A stretch of 64,000 nt of DNA from Streptomyces alfalfae (GCF_004127445.1 NZ_QEXM01000048.1:124001-188000), one strand, 5' to 3'; counted from the first letter of the stretch, positions 41,475 to 48,754 are shown. The notes: generated from the letters alone by a model not told the origin. Translations and numbers: made by a program.

Positions 41475-43003
41475 CCGTGGCCGCCGAAAGCGCCGCAAGC
41501 CTCGTCCAGTCCGTCGACTGGCTCGCGATCGCGCCGCCGACCATCGCGGCGGTCGCCGGCCTCGTCGTGCTCGTCGCCGACCTCTTCCTGGGCGACGCCA
41601 GGAAGGCGCTCCTCGGCTGGATCTCCGTGGCGGGTCTCGCCGCGGCGGCGCTCGCCCTGCTACCCCTCCTGGACGAGGACCGTTCGACCTTCTGCCTCAC
41701 CGGCGGCGGCACGCACGCGTGCAGCTACACCGCCGACCGCTTCACCCTCGTCATCCAGCTCCTCGTCCTCGGCGGCGCCCTCCTGGCCGCCCTGCTCTCC
41801 CTGAGCACCCTCAAGGACTCGGCTAAGGAACTGCCCGCGGGGGAGTACTGGTTCCTGCTGCTGTCCTCAGCCGCCGGCGCCGCCCTGCTGCCCGCCTCCC
41901 GCGACCTCGCCACGCTCATCGTCGCCCTGGAGGTCGCCTCCCTGCCCGCCTTCGCGCTCGTCGGTCTCAGGTATGGCGACAAGCGCTCCTCCGAAGCGGC
42001 CCTGAAGTTCTTCCTCTCCTCGGTCACCGCGACCGCCGTGAGCCTCATGGGCGTCAGCTTCGTGTACGCGGCCACCGGCACCCTGCACCTCACCGAGATC
42101 GCCGCCGAGCTGGACGACGTCGACGGCCAGCTCCACACGCTCGCCCAGACCGGCGTCGCCCTGACCCTGGTCGGCTTCGCCTTCAAGGTGGCGGCCGTCC
42201 CCTTCCACTTCTGGGTGCCCGACACCTACGTGGGCGCGCCCCTGCCGGTCGCCGCCTACCTCTCCGTCGTGGGCAAGGCCGTCGGCTTCACCGGGCTCAT
42301 CCTCGTCACCGTCGTCGCCTTCCCCTCGTACGCGGACGTCTGGGGCCCCGCGCTCGCCGTCCTCGCCGCGCTCACCATGACCGCGGGCAACGTCGCGGCC
42401 CTGCGGCAGCGAACCACGCGCGCGTACAGCGCGGTCCGTCTCCTCGCCTGGTCCTCCGTGGGCCAGGCCGGCTACCTCCTGGTGCCGATCGCCGCCGCCG
42501 GATACGCCGACGAACCCGCCGACGCCGAGCGGGCCGTCGGCTCCACCGTGGCGTACGCCCTGATGTACGCGGCGGTGAACCTCGGGGCCTTCGCCGTGGC
42601 CGCGCTCGTCGGCCGCACCCAGCGGATGAACCGCGTCAGCGACTACCGCGGCCTGTACGCGCGCAGCCCGCTCGCCGCTCTCGTCCTCGGCTTCTTCCTG
42701 CTCTGCCTCGCGGGCCTGCCGCCCGGCATCATCGGCCTCTTCGCGAAGGTCACGGTCTTCTCGGCCGCGGTCGACGCCGGTCTCGGCTGGCTCGCCGTGG
42801 TGATGGCGGTGAACGTGGTGATCGCGCTCTTCTACTACCTCCAGTGGACAGCGCTGCTCTTCCGTGCCCCCGAGGGCGAGCCGGTGAGGCACCGGGTCCC
42901 CGCGCCCCTCACCGCCGCCATCGCGCTGACCGCGGTCCTCGGCGTCGCGCTCTCCGGAGCGCCCCAGCTCGTTCTGAGGTTCGCGGACACGGGCCTGTTC
43001 TGA
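41471..43003 (+). CDS. nuoN2: NADH-quinone oxidoreductase subunit N, second copy
   Basis: Third antiporter-like subunit and last gene of the cluster, 510 residues. Motifs: TLIVALEVASLPAFALVGLR, ALKFFLSSVTATAVSLMG, FKVAAVPFHFWVPDTYVGAP and VRLLAWSSVGQAGYLLVPIA. The GTG at 41471 is within the nuoM2 stop. All ten cluster genes are coupled or within 6 bases of each other, so they form one operon. No nuoD, E, F or G homologue is present in or after it; htpX follows after 161 bases. Confidence 0.95.
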   Translation: MTVAAESAASLVQSVDWLAIAPPTIAAVAGLVVLVADLFLGDARKALLGWISVAGLAAAALALLPLLDEDRSTFCLTGGGTHACSYTADRFTLVIQLLVLGGALLAALLSLSTLKDSAKELPAGEYWFLLLSSAAGAALLPASRDLATLIVALEVASLPAFALVGLRYGDKRSSEAALKFFLSSVTATAVSLMGVSFVYAATGTLHLTEIAAELDDVDGQLHTLAQTGVALTLVGFAFKVAAVPFHFWVPDTYVGAPLPVAAYLSVVGKAVGFTGLILVTVVAFPSYADVWGPALAVLAALTMTAGNVAALRQRTTRAYSAVRLLAWSSVGQAGYLLVPIAAAGYADEPADAERAVGSTVAYALMYAAVNLGAFAVAALVGRTQRMNRVSDYRGLYARSPLAALVLGFFLLCLAGLPPGIIGLFAKVTVFSAAVDAGLGWLAVVMAVNVVIALFYYLQWTALLFRAPEGEPVRHRVPAPLTAAIALTAVLGVALSGAPQLVLRFADTGLF

Positions 43004-43081
43004 CGCGGCCCGCGCGGCCGTCACCCGCGCGGCCCACGGCGCTCCTGCGCGCACAAGGGAACTAGTGCTCCCCGCCTGGCG

Positions 43082-43115
43082 TTGACCAGTACGGGAGGGT
43101 CCACTGAACAGTGGA
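43082..43115 (+). promoter_or_regulatory. Candidate promoter/operator of htpX
   Basis: TTGACC at 43082-43087 could be a -35 element. TCCACTG-AA-CAGTGGA (43100-43115) is a perfect palindrome placed where the -10 and start site would be, about 50 bases before the htpX GTG. This suits a stress repressor. It differs from the known HspR and HrcA boxes. Confidence 0.5.
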
Positions 43116-43164
43116 AGCACCAGTCAGCAGAGGGTTCCCCCACGCACCACCAGGAGGGCGTACC

Positions 43165-44028
43165 GTGCACCGCCGGCACAACGGGTTGAAGACCGCCGTA
43201 CTCCTCGGGGGACTGTCCGCGCTCATCCTCGTCATCGGCAGTTTCTTCGGGCGTACGGGACTGGTCGTCGCGCTTTTCGTGGCGCTCGGCACCAATGCGT
43301 ACGCCTACTGGAACAGCGACAAACTCGCCCTGCGAGCCATGCGCGCCCGCCCGGTCAGCGAGTTCGAGGCCCCCGGGCTCTACCGCATGGTCCGCGAGCT
43401 CTCCACCCAGGCCCGCCAGCCCATGCCCCGCCTGTACATCTCACCCACCGAGGCCCCGAACGCCTTCGCGACCGGCCGCAATCCCCGCAACGCGGCCGTG
43501 TGCTGCACGGACGGCATCCTGCGACTCCTGGACGAGCGCGAGCTGCGTGGCGTCATCGGCCACGAGCTCAGCCATGTCTACAACCGCGACATCCTGATCT
43601 CCTCGGTCGCCGGCGCCCTCGCCTCGGTGATCATGTTCCTGGTCAACTTCGCCTGGCTGATCCCGATCGGCCGTTCGAACGACAACGAGGGCCCCGGCAT
43701 CTTCGGCATGCTCCTGATCATGCTGCTCGGCCCGATGGCGGCCTCCGTCATCCAGCTCGCGATCAGCCGCTCCAGGGAGTACGAGGCCGACGCGTCGGGC
43801 GCGCAGCTGACCGGCGACCCACTGGCCCTCGCCAGCGCCCTGCGCAAACTCGACGCGGGGACGAAGCAGCTGCCGCTGCCGCCGGAGCCGCGTCTGGAGA
43901 CGGCGAGTCACATGATGATCGCCAACCCCTTCCGTCCGGGGCAGGGTATGTCCAAGATGTTCTCGACGCATCCGCCGATGGCGGAGCGCATCGCCCGACT
44001 CGAGCAGATGGCAGGTCGTCACCAGTGA
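43165..44028 (+). CDS. htpX: Membrane zinc metalloprotease HtpX
   Basis: M48-family protease that degrades damaged membrane proteins. 287 residues from the GTG at 43165, 6 bases after AGGAGGG. Two N-terminal helices (TAVLLGGLSALILVIG, LVVALFVALGTNAYAYW), catalytic zinc motif IGHELSHVYNRD (HELSH at 133-137), two more helices, and the third zinc ligand in SREYEADASGA. The C-terminus has THPPMAERIARLEQM, a standard M48 ending. It overlaps the yccF gene by 4 bases, so the two are co-translated. Confidence 0.95.
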   Translation: MHRRHNGLKTAVLLGGLSALILVIGSFFGRTGLVVALFVALGTNAYAYWNSDKLALRAMRARPVSEFEAPGLYRMVRELSTQARQPMPRLYISPTEAPNAFATGRNPRNAAVCCTDGILRLLDERELRGVIGHELSHVYNRDILISSVAGALASVIMFLVNFAWLIPIGRSNDNEGPGIFGMLLIMLLGPMAASVIQLAISRSREYEADASGAQLTGDPLALASALRKLDAGTKQLPLPPEPRLETASHMMIANPFRPGQGMSKMFSTHPPMAERIARLEQMAGRHQ

Positions 44029-44417
44029 AGACAATCCTGAACGTCATATGGCTCGTCCTGTGCGGCTTCTGGATGTTCCTCGCCTACCTCATCGCCGGGG
44101 CGCTGCTGTGCGTCACGGTCATCGGCATCCCCTTCGGCCTGGCGAGCTTCCGGATCGGCCGCTATGCCCTGTGGCCCTTCGGGTACACCACGGTCGAGCG
44201 CCGTGACGCGGGCGCGCCCTCCTGCGTGGGCAACGTCCTGTGGCTGGTCCTCGCGGGCTGGTGGCTCGCGATCGGCCACATCGTCACGGGCGTGCTGCTG
44301 TGCGTCACGATCATCGGCATCCCCCTGGGCATGGCCAACTTCAAGCTGATCCCGGTCTCGCTGCTGCCGCTCGGCCGCGACATCGTCCGCACGGACCAGC
44401 CGTTCGCCGCGCGCTAG
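44025..44417 (+). CDS. YccF-domain small membrane protein
   Basis: 130 residues made of two similar halves, each with two helices and the sequence pattern VTVIGIPFGLASFRIGRYAL / VTIIGIPLGMANFKLIPVSL, typical of the YccF (DUF307) repeat. Function unknown; often next to stress or transport genes. The GTG sits inside the htpX stop (GTGA). Its last codons and stop lie within the first unit of a 23-base tandem repeat. Confidence 0.85.
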   Translation: MKTILNVIWLVLCGFWMFLAYLIAGALLCVTVIGIPFGLASFRIGRYALWPFGYTTVERRDAGAPSCVGNVLWLVLAGWWLAIGHIVTGVLLCVTIIGIPLGMANFKLIPVSLLPLGRDIVRTDQPFAAR

Positions 44418-44462
44418 ACCAGCCGTTCGCCGCGCACTGGACCAGCCGTTCGGCGCGCACCA
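44394..44462 (+). repeat. Three 23-base tandem repeats across the yccF stop codon
   Basis: Units starting GACCAGCCGTTCGCCGCGC begin at 44394, 44417 and 44440. The stop TAG is at the end of the first unit. Because 23 is not a multiple of three, a change in copy number upstream of the stop would alter the C-terminus. Confidence 0.9.
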
Positions 44463-44619
44463 GAGCTGCGCGCTGACAGACCCCGCAGGCATACCCGCCG
44501 ACGCCCTGGCGGACGTGTGTCGTGCACCTCACGTGGCACCGCAACCGCGTCCGACCGTACGTGCGTCCTACAGGACAACAGCGCACAAAAGCTCATCGCG
44601 CGGGAAAGGCAGGCACCGT

Positions 44620-44886
44620 ATGGGCATCGTCAGTTGGATCGTTCTGGGACTGCTCGCGGGCGCCGCCGCCAAACTGCTGCTGCCCGGACGCGACCCGGGC
44701 GGCTTCATCGGCACGACCGTCATCGGCATCGCGGGCGCCTTCATCGGCGGCTGGCTCTCCGCCCGCTACCTCGACCGACCGATCGACAACCACTTCTACG
44801 ACGGCGCCACCTGGGCGGCGGCCATCGGCGGCTCGCTCGTCCTGCTGGTCGGCTACCGCATCCTCTTCGGCCACTCGCGCCGCTGA
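44620..44886 (+). CDS. GlsB/YeaQ/YmgE-family small membrane protein
   Basis: 88 residues with three short hydrophobic helices and the family pattern GIVSWIVLGLLAGAAAKLLL, PGGFIGTTVIGIAGAFIGGW, and a final IGGSLVLLVGYRILFG. Called transglycosylase-associated by name, but no enzyme activity is known. Members are often stress-induced. The ATG at 44620 has a GGAAAGGCAGG site. A strong hairpin terminator follows 33 bases after the stop. Confidence 0.88.
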   Translation: MGIVSWIVLGLLAGAAAKLLLPGRDPGGFIGTTVIGIAGAFIGGWLSARYLDRPIDNHFYDGATWAAAIGGSLVLLVGYRILFGHSRR

Positions 44887-44919
44887 GCGACGATTCACCC
44901 CGACTGCGGCCAGCAGCAA

Positions 44920-44948
44920 GGGCGGGCACCCGGTCCGGGTGCCCGCCC
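44920..44948 (+). terminator. Hairpin terminator after the GlsB-type gene
   Basis: Perfect 14-base arms GGGCGGGCACCCGG (44920-44933) and its complement (44935-44948), 33 bases beyond the stop codon. Confidence 0.85.
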
Positions 44949-45017
44949 TCGTCGTCGTACGTCCGTACGTTCGTCGTCGTCCTGCGTTCGCCGACGTCAT
45001 GTCATGGAGCGGAAGGG

Positions 45018-45093
45018 GGCGGGGCGGCCGGATTCGAACCGGCGTCCTCCTCCATGCTGTGTAGGCGCACTACCTCTGTGCTACGACCCCGCC
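45018..45093 (-). pseudogene. tRNA-like sequence, probably a degenerate tRNA gene
   Basis: Read on the minus strand it has acceptor arms GGCGGGG/CCCCGCC, a D arm with stem GCAC/GUGC, a perfect T arm GCCGG-UUCGAAU-CCGGC and a normal variable loop AGGAC. However, five bases separate the acceptor from the D stem instead of two. Two extra bases follow the T stem. The anticodon stem CCUAC/GGAGG has a mismatch, and its loop ACAGCAU lacks U33. No standard amino acid can be assigned. It lies 70 bases downstream of yajQ on the same strand. It could be decayed or a non-coding RNA that mimics tRNA. Confidence 0.6.
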
Positions 45094-45163
45094 TTGCCAT
45101 GATCGTAAACGAGCGGCCCGCCACCGGAACAGTCGTTTTCCGGGGCCGCCCGCGGACCGCGAC

Positions 45164-45652
45164 CTACCGGTAGTTCACGAACTGCAGGGCGAAGTCGAAG
45201 TCCTGCCCCTTGAGGAGCGCCTGCACGGCCTGGAGGTCGTCGCGGCTCTTGGAGCTGACCCGCAGCTCGTCGCCCTGGACCTGCGCCTTGACGCCCTTCG
45301 GGCCCTCATCACGAATGATCTTGGCGACCTTCTTCGCGTTCTCCTGGGAGATGCCCTCCTCGATGGAGGCGAAGATCTTGTACTCCTTGCCGGACAGCTG
45401 CGGCTCGCCCGCGTCCAGCGACTTCAGCGAGATGCCACGCTTGATCAGCTTGGACTGGAAGATGTCGAGGATCGCCTTGACCCGCTCCTCGCCGTTCGCC
45501 TCCATCAGGATCTTCTCCCCGGACCACGAGATCGAGGCGCCGGTGCCCTTGAAGTCGTAGCGCTGTGAAATCTCCTTGGCGGCCTGGTTGAGGGCGTTGT
45601 CGACCTCCTGCCGCTCGACCTTCGAGACGATGTCGAAACTGGAGTCGGCCAT
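45164..45652 (-). CDS. yajQ: YajQ-family nucleotide-binding protein
   Basis: 162 residues with two ferredoxin-like RRM folds. Family sequence: SSFDIVSKVERQEVDNALNQ at the start, RYDFKGTGASI, KLIKRGISLKSLDAGEPQLS, and KVAKIIRDEGPKGVKAQVQG. Homologues bind RNA or cyclic di-GMP; in pathogens they act as c-di-GMP effectors. It is well conserved in Streptomyces. The ATG at 45652 has GGAG/AGG upstream. A tRNA-like element lies just downstream, and tRNA-Tyr begins about 200 bases upstream on the other strand. Confidence 0.93.
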   Translation of the reverse strand: MADSSFDIVSKVERQEVDNALNQAAKEISQRYDFKGTGASISWSGEKILMEANGEERVKAILDIFQSKLIKRGISLKSLDAGEPQLSGKEYKIFASIEEGISQENAKKVAKIIRDEGPKGVKAQVQGDELRVSSKSRDDLQAVQALLKGQDFDFALQFVNYR

Positions 45653-45848
45653 GTCCTGTGGCTCCTTGTATCGGGGTCTGCGTACTCAGCGGTTACACGG
45701 CCGCCTGACGCTGGCCGCATCCGCAAAGCCTAGCCACAGCCCCCGCGCGGGGCGCTGATCAATCGGGTGGCGAAGCACCCCTGTGCATCAGGTATCGTTT
45801 ACGTCGTTGCCACGGAGCACCGCGAAAGCGGAGCGAGGCAGCAAACCC

Positions 45849-45930
45849 GGCGGTGTGCCCGAGCGGCCAAAGGGAGCAGACTGTAAATCTGCCGGCTCAG
45901 CCTTCCCAGGTTCGAATCCTGGCGCCGCCA
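45849..45930 (+). tRNA. tRNA-Tyr (GTA)
   Basis: 82 bases with acceptor GGCGGUG/CGCCGCC plus A73, anticodon loop CUGUAAA with GTA at 45883-45885, a long type II variable arm, and T arm CCAGG-UUCGAAU-CCUGG. CCA is not encoded. A terminator begins 9 bases after it. In S. coelicolor this locus, between yajQ and rpmG, is the chromosomal site used by the integrating element SLP1 (recalled, not checked); here no integrase follows. Confidence 0.97.
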
Positions 45931-45939
45931 CATGAAGGT

Positions 45940-45981
45940 AAACCCCCTCCGAACTGCGGAAACGCAGGGCGGAGGGGGTTT
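45940..45981 (+). terminator. Rho-independent terminator after tRNA-Tyr
   Basis: Perfect 12-base arms AAACCCCCTCCG (45940-45951) and complement (45970-45981) enclose a second small hairpin CTGCG-GAAA-CGCAG. TTCTT overlaps and follows the stem end. Confidence 0.9.
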
Positions 45982-46003
45982 CTTCGTGAGTGCGGGGCGC
46001 AGA

Positions 46004-46225
46004 ATGGTCAGCATGTCGTCCCGTCGCAGAAGCTGCCCGGAGTGCCGCCGTGAGATCGCCGTCGTCGGCGGACGGTTCGCCCGCCACGACCCGCCGGGGC
46101 CGCGCGCCTCGGGTGAGCTGGTCTCCTGCCCGGGGTCCCGCAGGCAGGCGCCGCTGGGCGCCGCGCAGCCCGCCCTGGACGGCTACACCGTCCCGGAGGC
46201 CCCGGGGCAGCTCCCGCTCTTCTGA
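46004..46225 (+). CDS. Small hypothetical protein with cysteine pair
   Basis: 73 residues from ATG 46004, or 70 from ATG 46013. The start has SRRRSCPECRREIAVVGGRF, a CPxC knuckle, and a later GELVSCPGSR gives a third cysteine, so a small zinc-ribbon-like fold is possible but incomplete. The C-terminus is Ala/Pro-rich. The ribosome site is weak (GGGGCGC). It lies right after the tRNA-Tyr terminator, on the strand of the tRNA. I do not recognise a family; the coding call rests on codon bias (third-position GC) and the sensible start. Confidence 0.5.
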   Translation: MVSMSSRRRSCPECRREIAVVGGRFARHDPPGPRASGELVSCPGSRRQAPLGAAQPALDGYTVPEAPGQLPLF

Positions 46226-46277
46226 GGACGCCCCCAGAGGCTCCGTGACGCGAGCCGAACGGCGTGCCCGGAGCGCC

Positions 46278-46934
46278 TCAGTTGCCCGCGACCGACTTGA
46301 CCGCCACCGACACCGGCACCGAACCGCTCACCAGCTCCAGCGTCAGGCCCGCCGTCGCCGACGTCTCCAGGAGTTCGGCCAGCACCGCGGCGACGTCGTC
46401 CCGGGGAACCGGCCCGCGGCCCGTCGACGCCTCCAGGCGCACCAGGCCCGTGCCCGCGTCGTCCGTCAGCATCCCGGGACGCAGGATCGTCCAGTCGAGG
46501 CCCGCACGCGCGCGTACGTTCGCGTCCGCCTCGCCCTTGGCCCTCAGATAGGCGTCGAAGACCTCGTCGCCCTGGTGCGTCGGATCGGCGCCCATGGACG
46601 ACACGACGATGTACCGCCGCACGCCCGCGCGTTCCGCCGCGTCCGCGAAGAGCACGGCCGCCCCGCGGTCCACGGTGTCCTTGCGGTCGACGCCGCTGCC
46701 CGGACCCGCGCCCGCCGCGAACACGGCCGCGTCGGCCCCGCGCAGCCGGTCGGCGACCTCGTCGACCGAGGCCGACTCCAGGTCGCAGAGCACCGGTTCG
46801 GCGCCCGCCGCACGGAGATCGTCTCCCTGCCCGGCGTCGCGGATCAGTCCGGCGACCTCGTCGCCGCGCGCGGCGAGCAGCCGCTCCAGCCGCAGCGCGA
46901 TCTGGCCATGTCCTCCAGCGATGACAATGCGCAT
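46278..46934 (-). CDS. NAD(P)-binding atypical SDR protein
   Basis: 218 residues. Rossmann start MRIVIAGGHGQIALRLERLL (GGxGxxA), then ADAAVFAAGAGPGSGVDRKD, VSSMGADPTHQGDEVFDAYL and KGEADANVRARAGLDWTILRPG, the pattern of YwnB/HSCARG-like NAD(P)-binding proteins. It may be a reductase or a redox sensor. No Shine-Dalgarno is visible before the ATG at 46934. A similar but distinct protein is encoded at 51250-51882. It is downstream of the deaminase-like gene after a 133-base gap. Confidence 0.85.
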   Translation of the reverse strand: MRIVIAGGHGQIALRLERLLAARGDEVAGLIRDAGQGDDLRAAGAEPVLCDLESASVDEVADRLRGADAAVFAAGAGPGSGVDRKDTVDRGAAVLFADAAERAGVRRYIVVSSMGADPTHQGDEVFDAYLRAKGEADANVRARAGLDWTILRPGMLTDDAGTGLVRLEASTGRGPVPRDDVAAVLAELLETSATAGLTLELVSGSVPVSVAVKSVAGN

Positions 46935-47067
46935 GCTGTCGACCGTACGGCAGCGGGGACGGGATCGCCGCGCACGCGGACCCCGGCCCGCGCGTCCGGC
47001 CCCGCCGCGATCGCTCCAGGGCGACGAAAATCACCAGGCCCTTCCCCGTCAGCGGTCAAGGGGCGAC

Positions 47068-48369
47068 TCAGGGTGACGTTTCTCCGCCCCTGGACCGGCC
47101 CGGCTCGTTGCCCGTCCCCTGGGCGCGTCCCTGGCGCGGCAGGTCCAGGGCCACGGCAGCCGCCGAATCGCAGTACTCCCGCACCGCGCTGGTCCGCGCC
47201 ACCACGCGCCCCCGGTGCACCACGATGCGGCTGTACGCGAGGGACAGCGCCCCCGCGAGGCGGTCCCCCCGCACCGCGAGCAGCTCGGCGGGGAAACCCG
47301 CCTCCACCCGCACCTCCGGCAGGCCCATGGCCGCCCGAGCCGCCCCGCTCACCGCGTCGTAGGCCTTCTCGGGGCGCAGCCCGTACCGCGAGGCCAGCAG
47401 GTAGGCGGCCTCCAGCGGGTCCCCGCGGCCCACGGCGTTCGACGCGTCCCGCATGGCCCCGCTGCCCGCCGCGACCCGCACCCCCGCCGCGCGCAGCAGC
47501 CGCACGGGCGCGTCGCCGTGCCGCTCGGAGTTCGCGCAGCCGCCCTGCGGCAGGCAGACCACCGTCACGCCCGCCGCGGCGAGCTGTTCGGCGGTGCGGG
47601 ATGCCACGTCCCTCGGCAGCCGGCCGAGCCCGCCGCAGGGGCCCACCGTGACGCCCGCGCGCAGGCCGCCCGCCATGGCGGCGAGCCGTCCGAGCCGCGC
47701 GGGATCGACGCCGTCCGTGTGCAGGTCGACCGGGCAGCCGTGCTCGGCGGCGAGTTCGAGGACCGCCTCCGCGTACCCCGTCGGGTCGGGGTCGAGATCC
47801 GGACAACCGCCCACCACGGAGGCGCCCATCTTCACCGCGTCCCGCAGCATCGCGAGCCCGTCGGCCCCCGCGACGCCGGTCAGCAGCCGGGGGACCGCGA
47901 CCGCCGCCAGGTCGACGAGGCCCCGCAGGGAACGCCGCGCCTGGAGCACGGCCTCCATCGGACCGAGCCCCTGGACGTCGCCGATGCGCACATGCGACCG
48001 CAGGGCCGTCGCGCCGTGCCCGAGCTGGAGCAGGGCCGCCTCGGTGGCGCGGCGCTGCACGTCGGGCACGTCGTACGAGACGGGGCCCGGCACCTCGGCG
48101 GAGAGCGCCGTGTCGCCGTGCGCGTGCGGTTCGGCGGCGGCCGGGAGCAGGAGGTAGCCGCCGAGGTCCACGCGCGAGCCGTGCGCGGTCAGGCTGCCGG
48201 CCGTGCCGACCGCCTCGATGTGTCCGCCGCCGAGCCGGACGTCCACCGTGCGTCCGTCGGTGAGCCGGGCACCGCAGAGCAGCAGGGAACCGGAATCCGC
48301 CGGGTCGAAACCGAACGGTCCCGATGAGGGGCCGGAGGAGTGGGGCTGCTGCGGCTGGCTGTCGGGCAT
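47068..48369 (-). CDS. Cytosine-deaminase-like amidohydrolase lacking key residues
   Basis: 433 residues with the amidohydrolase beta-sandwich at both ends (SLLLCGARLTDGRTVDVRLG ... IVVHRGRVVARTS) and a TIM barrel. The first metal motif is kept (EPHAHGDTAL, H82 and H84) and a later histidine is kept in VDLHTDGVDP. However, the HCDE glutamate is glycine, the catalytic-histidine region reads TVGPCGGL, and the GHDD aspartate region reads GSGAMRD. Hence a normal deaminase reaction looks doubtful. The ATG at 48369 has AGGAG 5 bases upstream. Other possibilities are an N-acyl or atypical hydrolase, or a regulatory homologue. Confidence 0.75.
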   Translation of the reverse strand: MPDSQPQQPHSSGPSSGPFGFDPADSGSLLLCGARLTDGRTVDVRLGGGHIEAVGTAGSLTAHGSRVDLGGYLLLPAAAEPHAHGDTALSAEVPGPVSYDVPDVQRRATEAALLQLGHGATALRSHVRIGDVQGLGPMEAVLQARRSLRGLVDLAAVAVPRLLTGVAGADGLAMLRDAVKMGASVVGGCPDLDPDPTGYAEAVLELAAEHGCPVDLHTDGVDPARLGRLAAMAGGLRAGVTVGPCGGLGRLPRDVASRTAEQLAAAGVTVVCLPQGGCANSERHGDAPVRLLRAAGVRVAAGSGAMRDASNAVGRGDPLEAAYLLASRYGLRPEKAYDAVSGAARAAMGLPEVRVEAGFPAELLAVRGDRLAGALSLAYSRIVVHRGRVVARTSAVREYCDSAAAVALDLPRQGRAQGTGNEPGRSRGGETSP

Positions 48370-48593
48370 CGCACTCCTGGGGTCGGGGCGGCTGCTGTGG
48401 GTCCGGGGTGGCTGCGGGGGATGCGAGGGGCGCCAAGATCACGCAGCGTGTGCCGAGCCTAGGACGACGACAGGTCCGCTTCGAGGAGGAGCGCAATAGT
48501 CGTACCGGTGTGGTGCGACGGGTGCGGATGGGGCGTCGAGAGGCTGCCGGGACGGCTCCCCGGATGGCCGCGGAGAGCCGCCGGGAATCGGAT

Positions 48594-48623
48594 TTGGGCG
48601 ATCGGCGACCAACCGTGTAATGT
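48594..48623 (+). promoter_or_regulatory. Promoter of tRNA-Thr/tRNA-Met
   Basis: TTGGGC (48594-48599) and TAATGT (48618-48623) are spaced 18 bases and lie 11 bases before the tRNA-Thr 5' end, as for a principal-sigma promoter. The rest of the 265-base gap from 48370 holds nothing I can name. Confidence 0.6.
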
Positions 48624-48634
48624 CTTCATCGCTC

Positions 48635-48707
48635 GCCCCAATAGCTCAGTCGGTAGAGCGTCTCCATGGTAAGGAGAAGGTCTGCGGTTCGATTCCGCAT
48701 TGGGGCT
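48635..48707 (+). tRNA. tRNA-Thr (GGT)
   Basis: 73 bases: acceptor GCCCCAA/UUGGGGC with U73, D arm GCUC/GAGC, anticodon loop AUGGUAA (GGU, reads ACC/ACU), T arm UGCGG-UUCGAUU-CCGCA. CCA is not encoded. A 47-base spacer with a GATCCTCGC/GCGAGGGGATC-like hairpin separates it from tRNA-Met, probably for RNase processing. Confidence 0.97.
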
Positions 48708-48754
48708 CTGATGTCGAGTGATCCTCGCTTTCGGGCGAGGGGATCCGGCATCGC

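Noticed and set aside
45018..45093. Functional tRNA-Ala (AGC) or tRNA-Sec
   Set aside because: U33 is missing, the anticodon stem is mismatched and there is no long variable arm; a functional assignment is not supported.
45932..46004. Start of the small cysteine protein at 45932
   Set aside because: This would place its start inside the tRNA-Tyr terminator and translate the hairpin; ATG 46004 or 46013 is more sensible.
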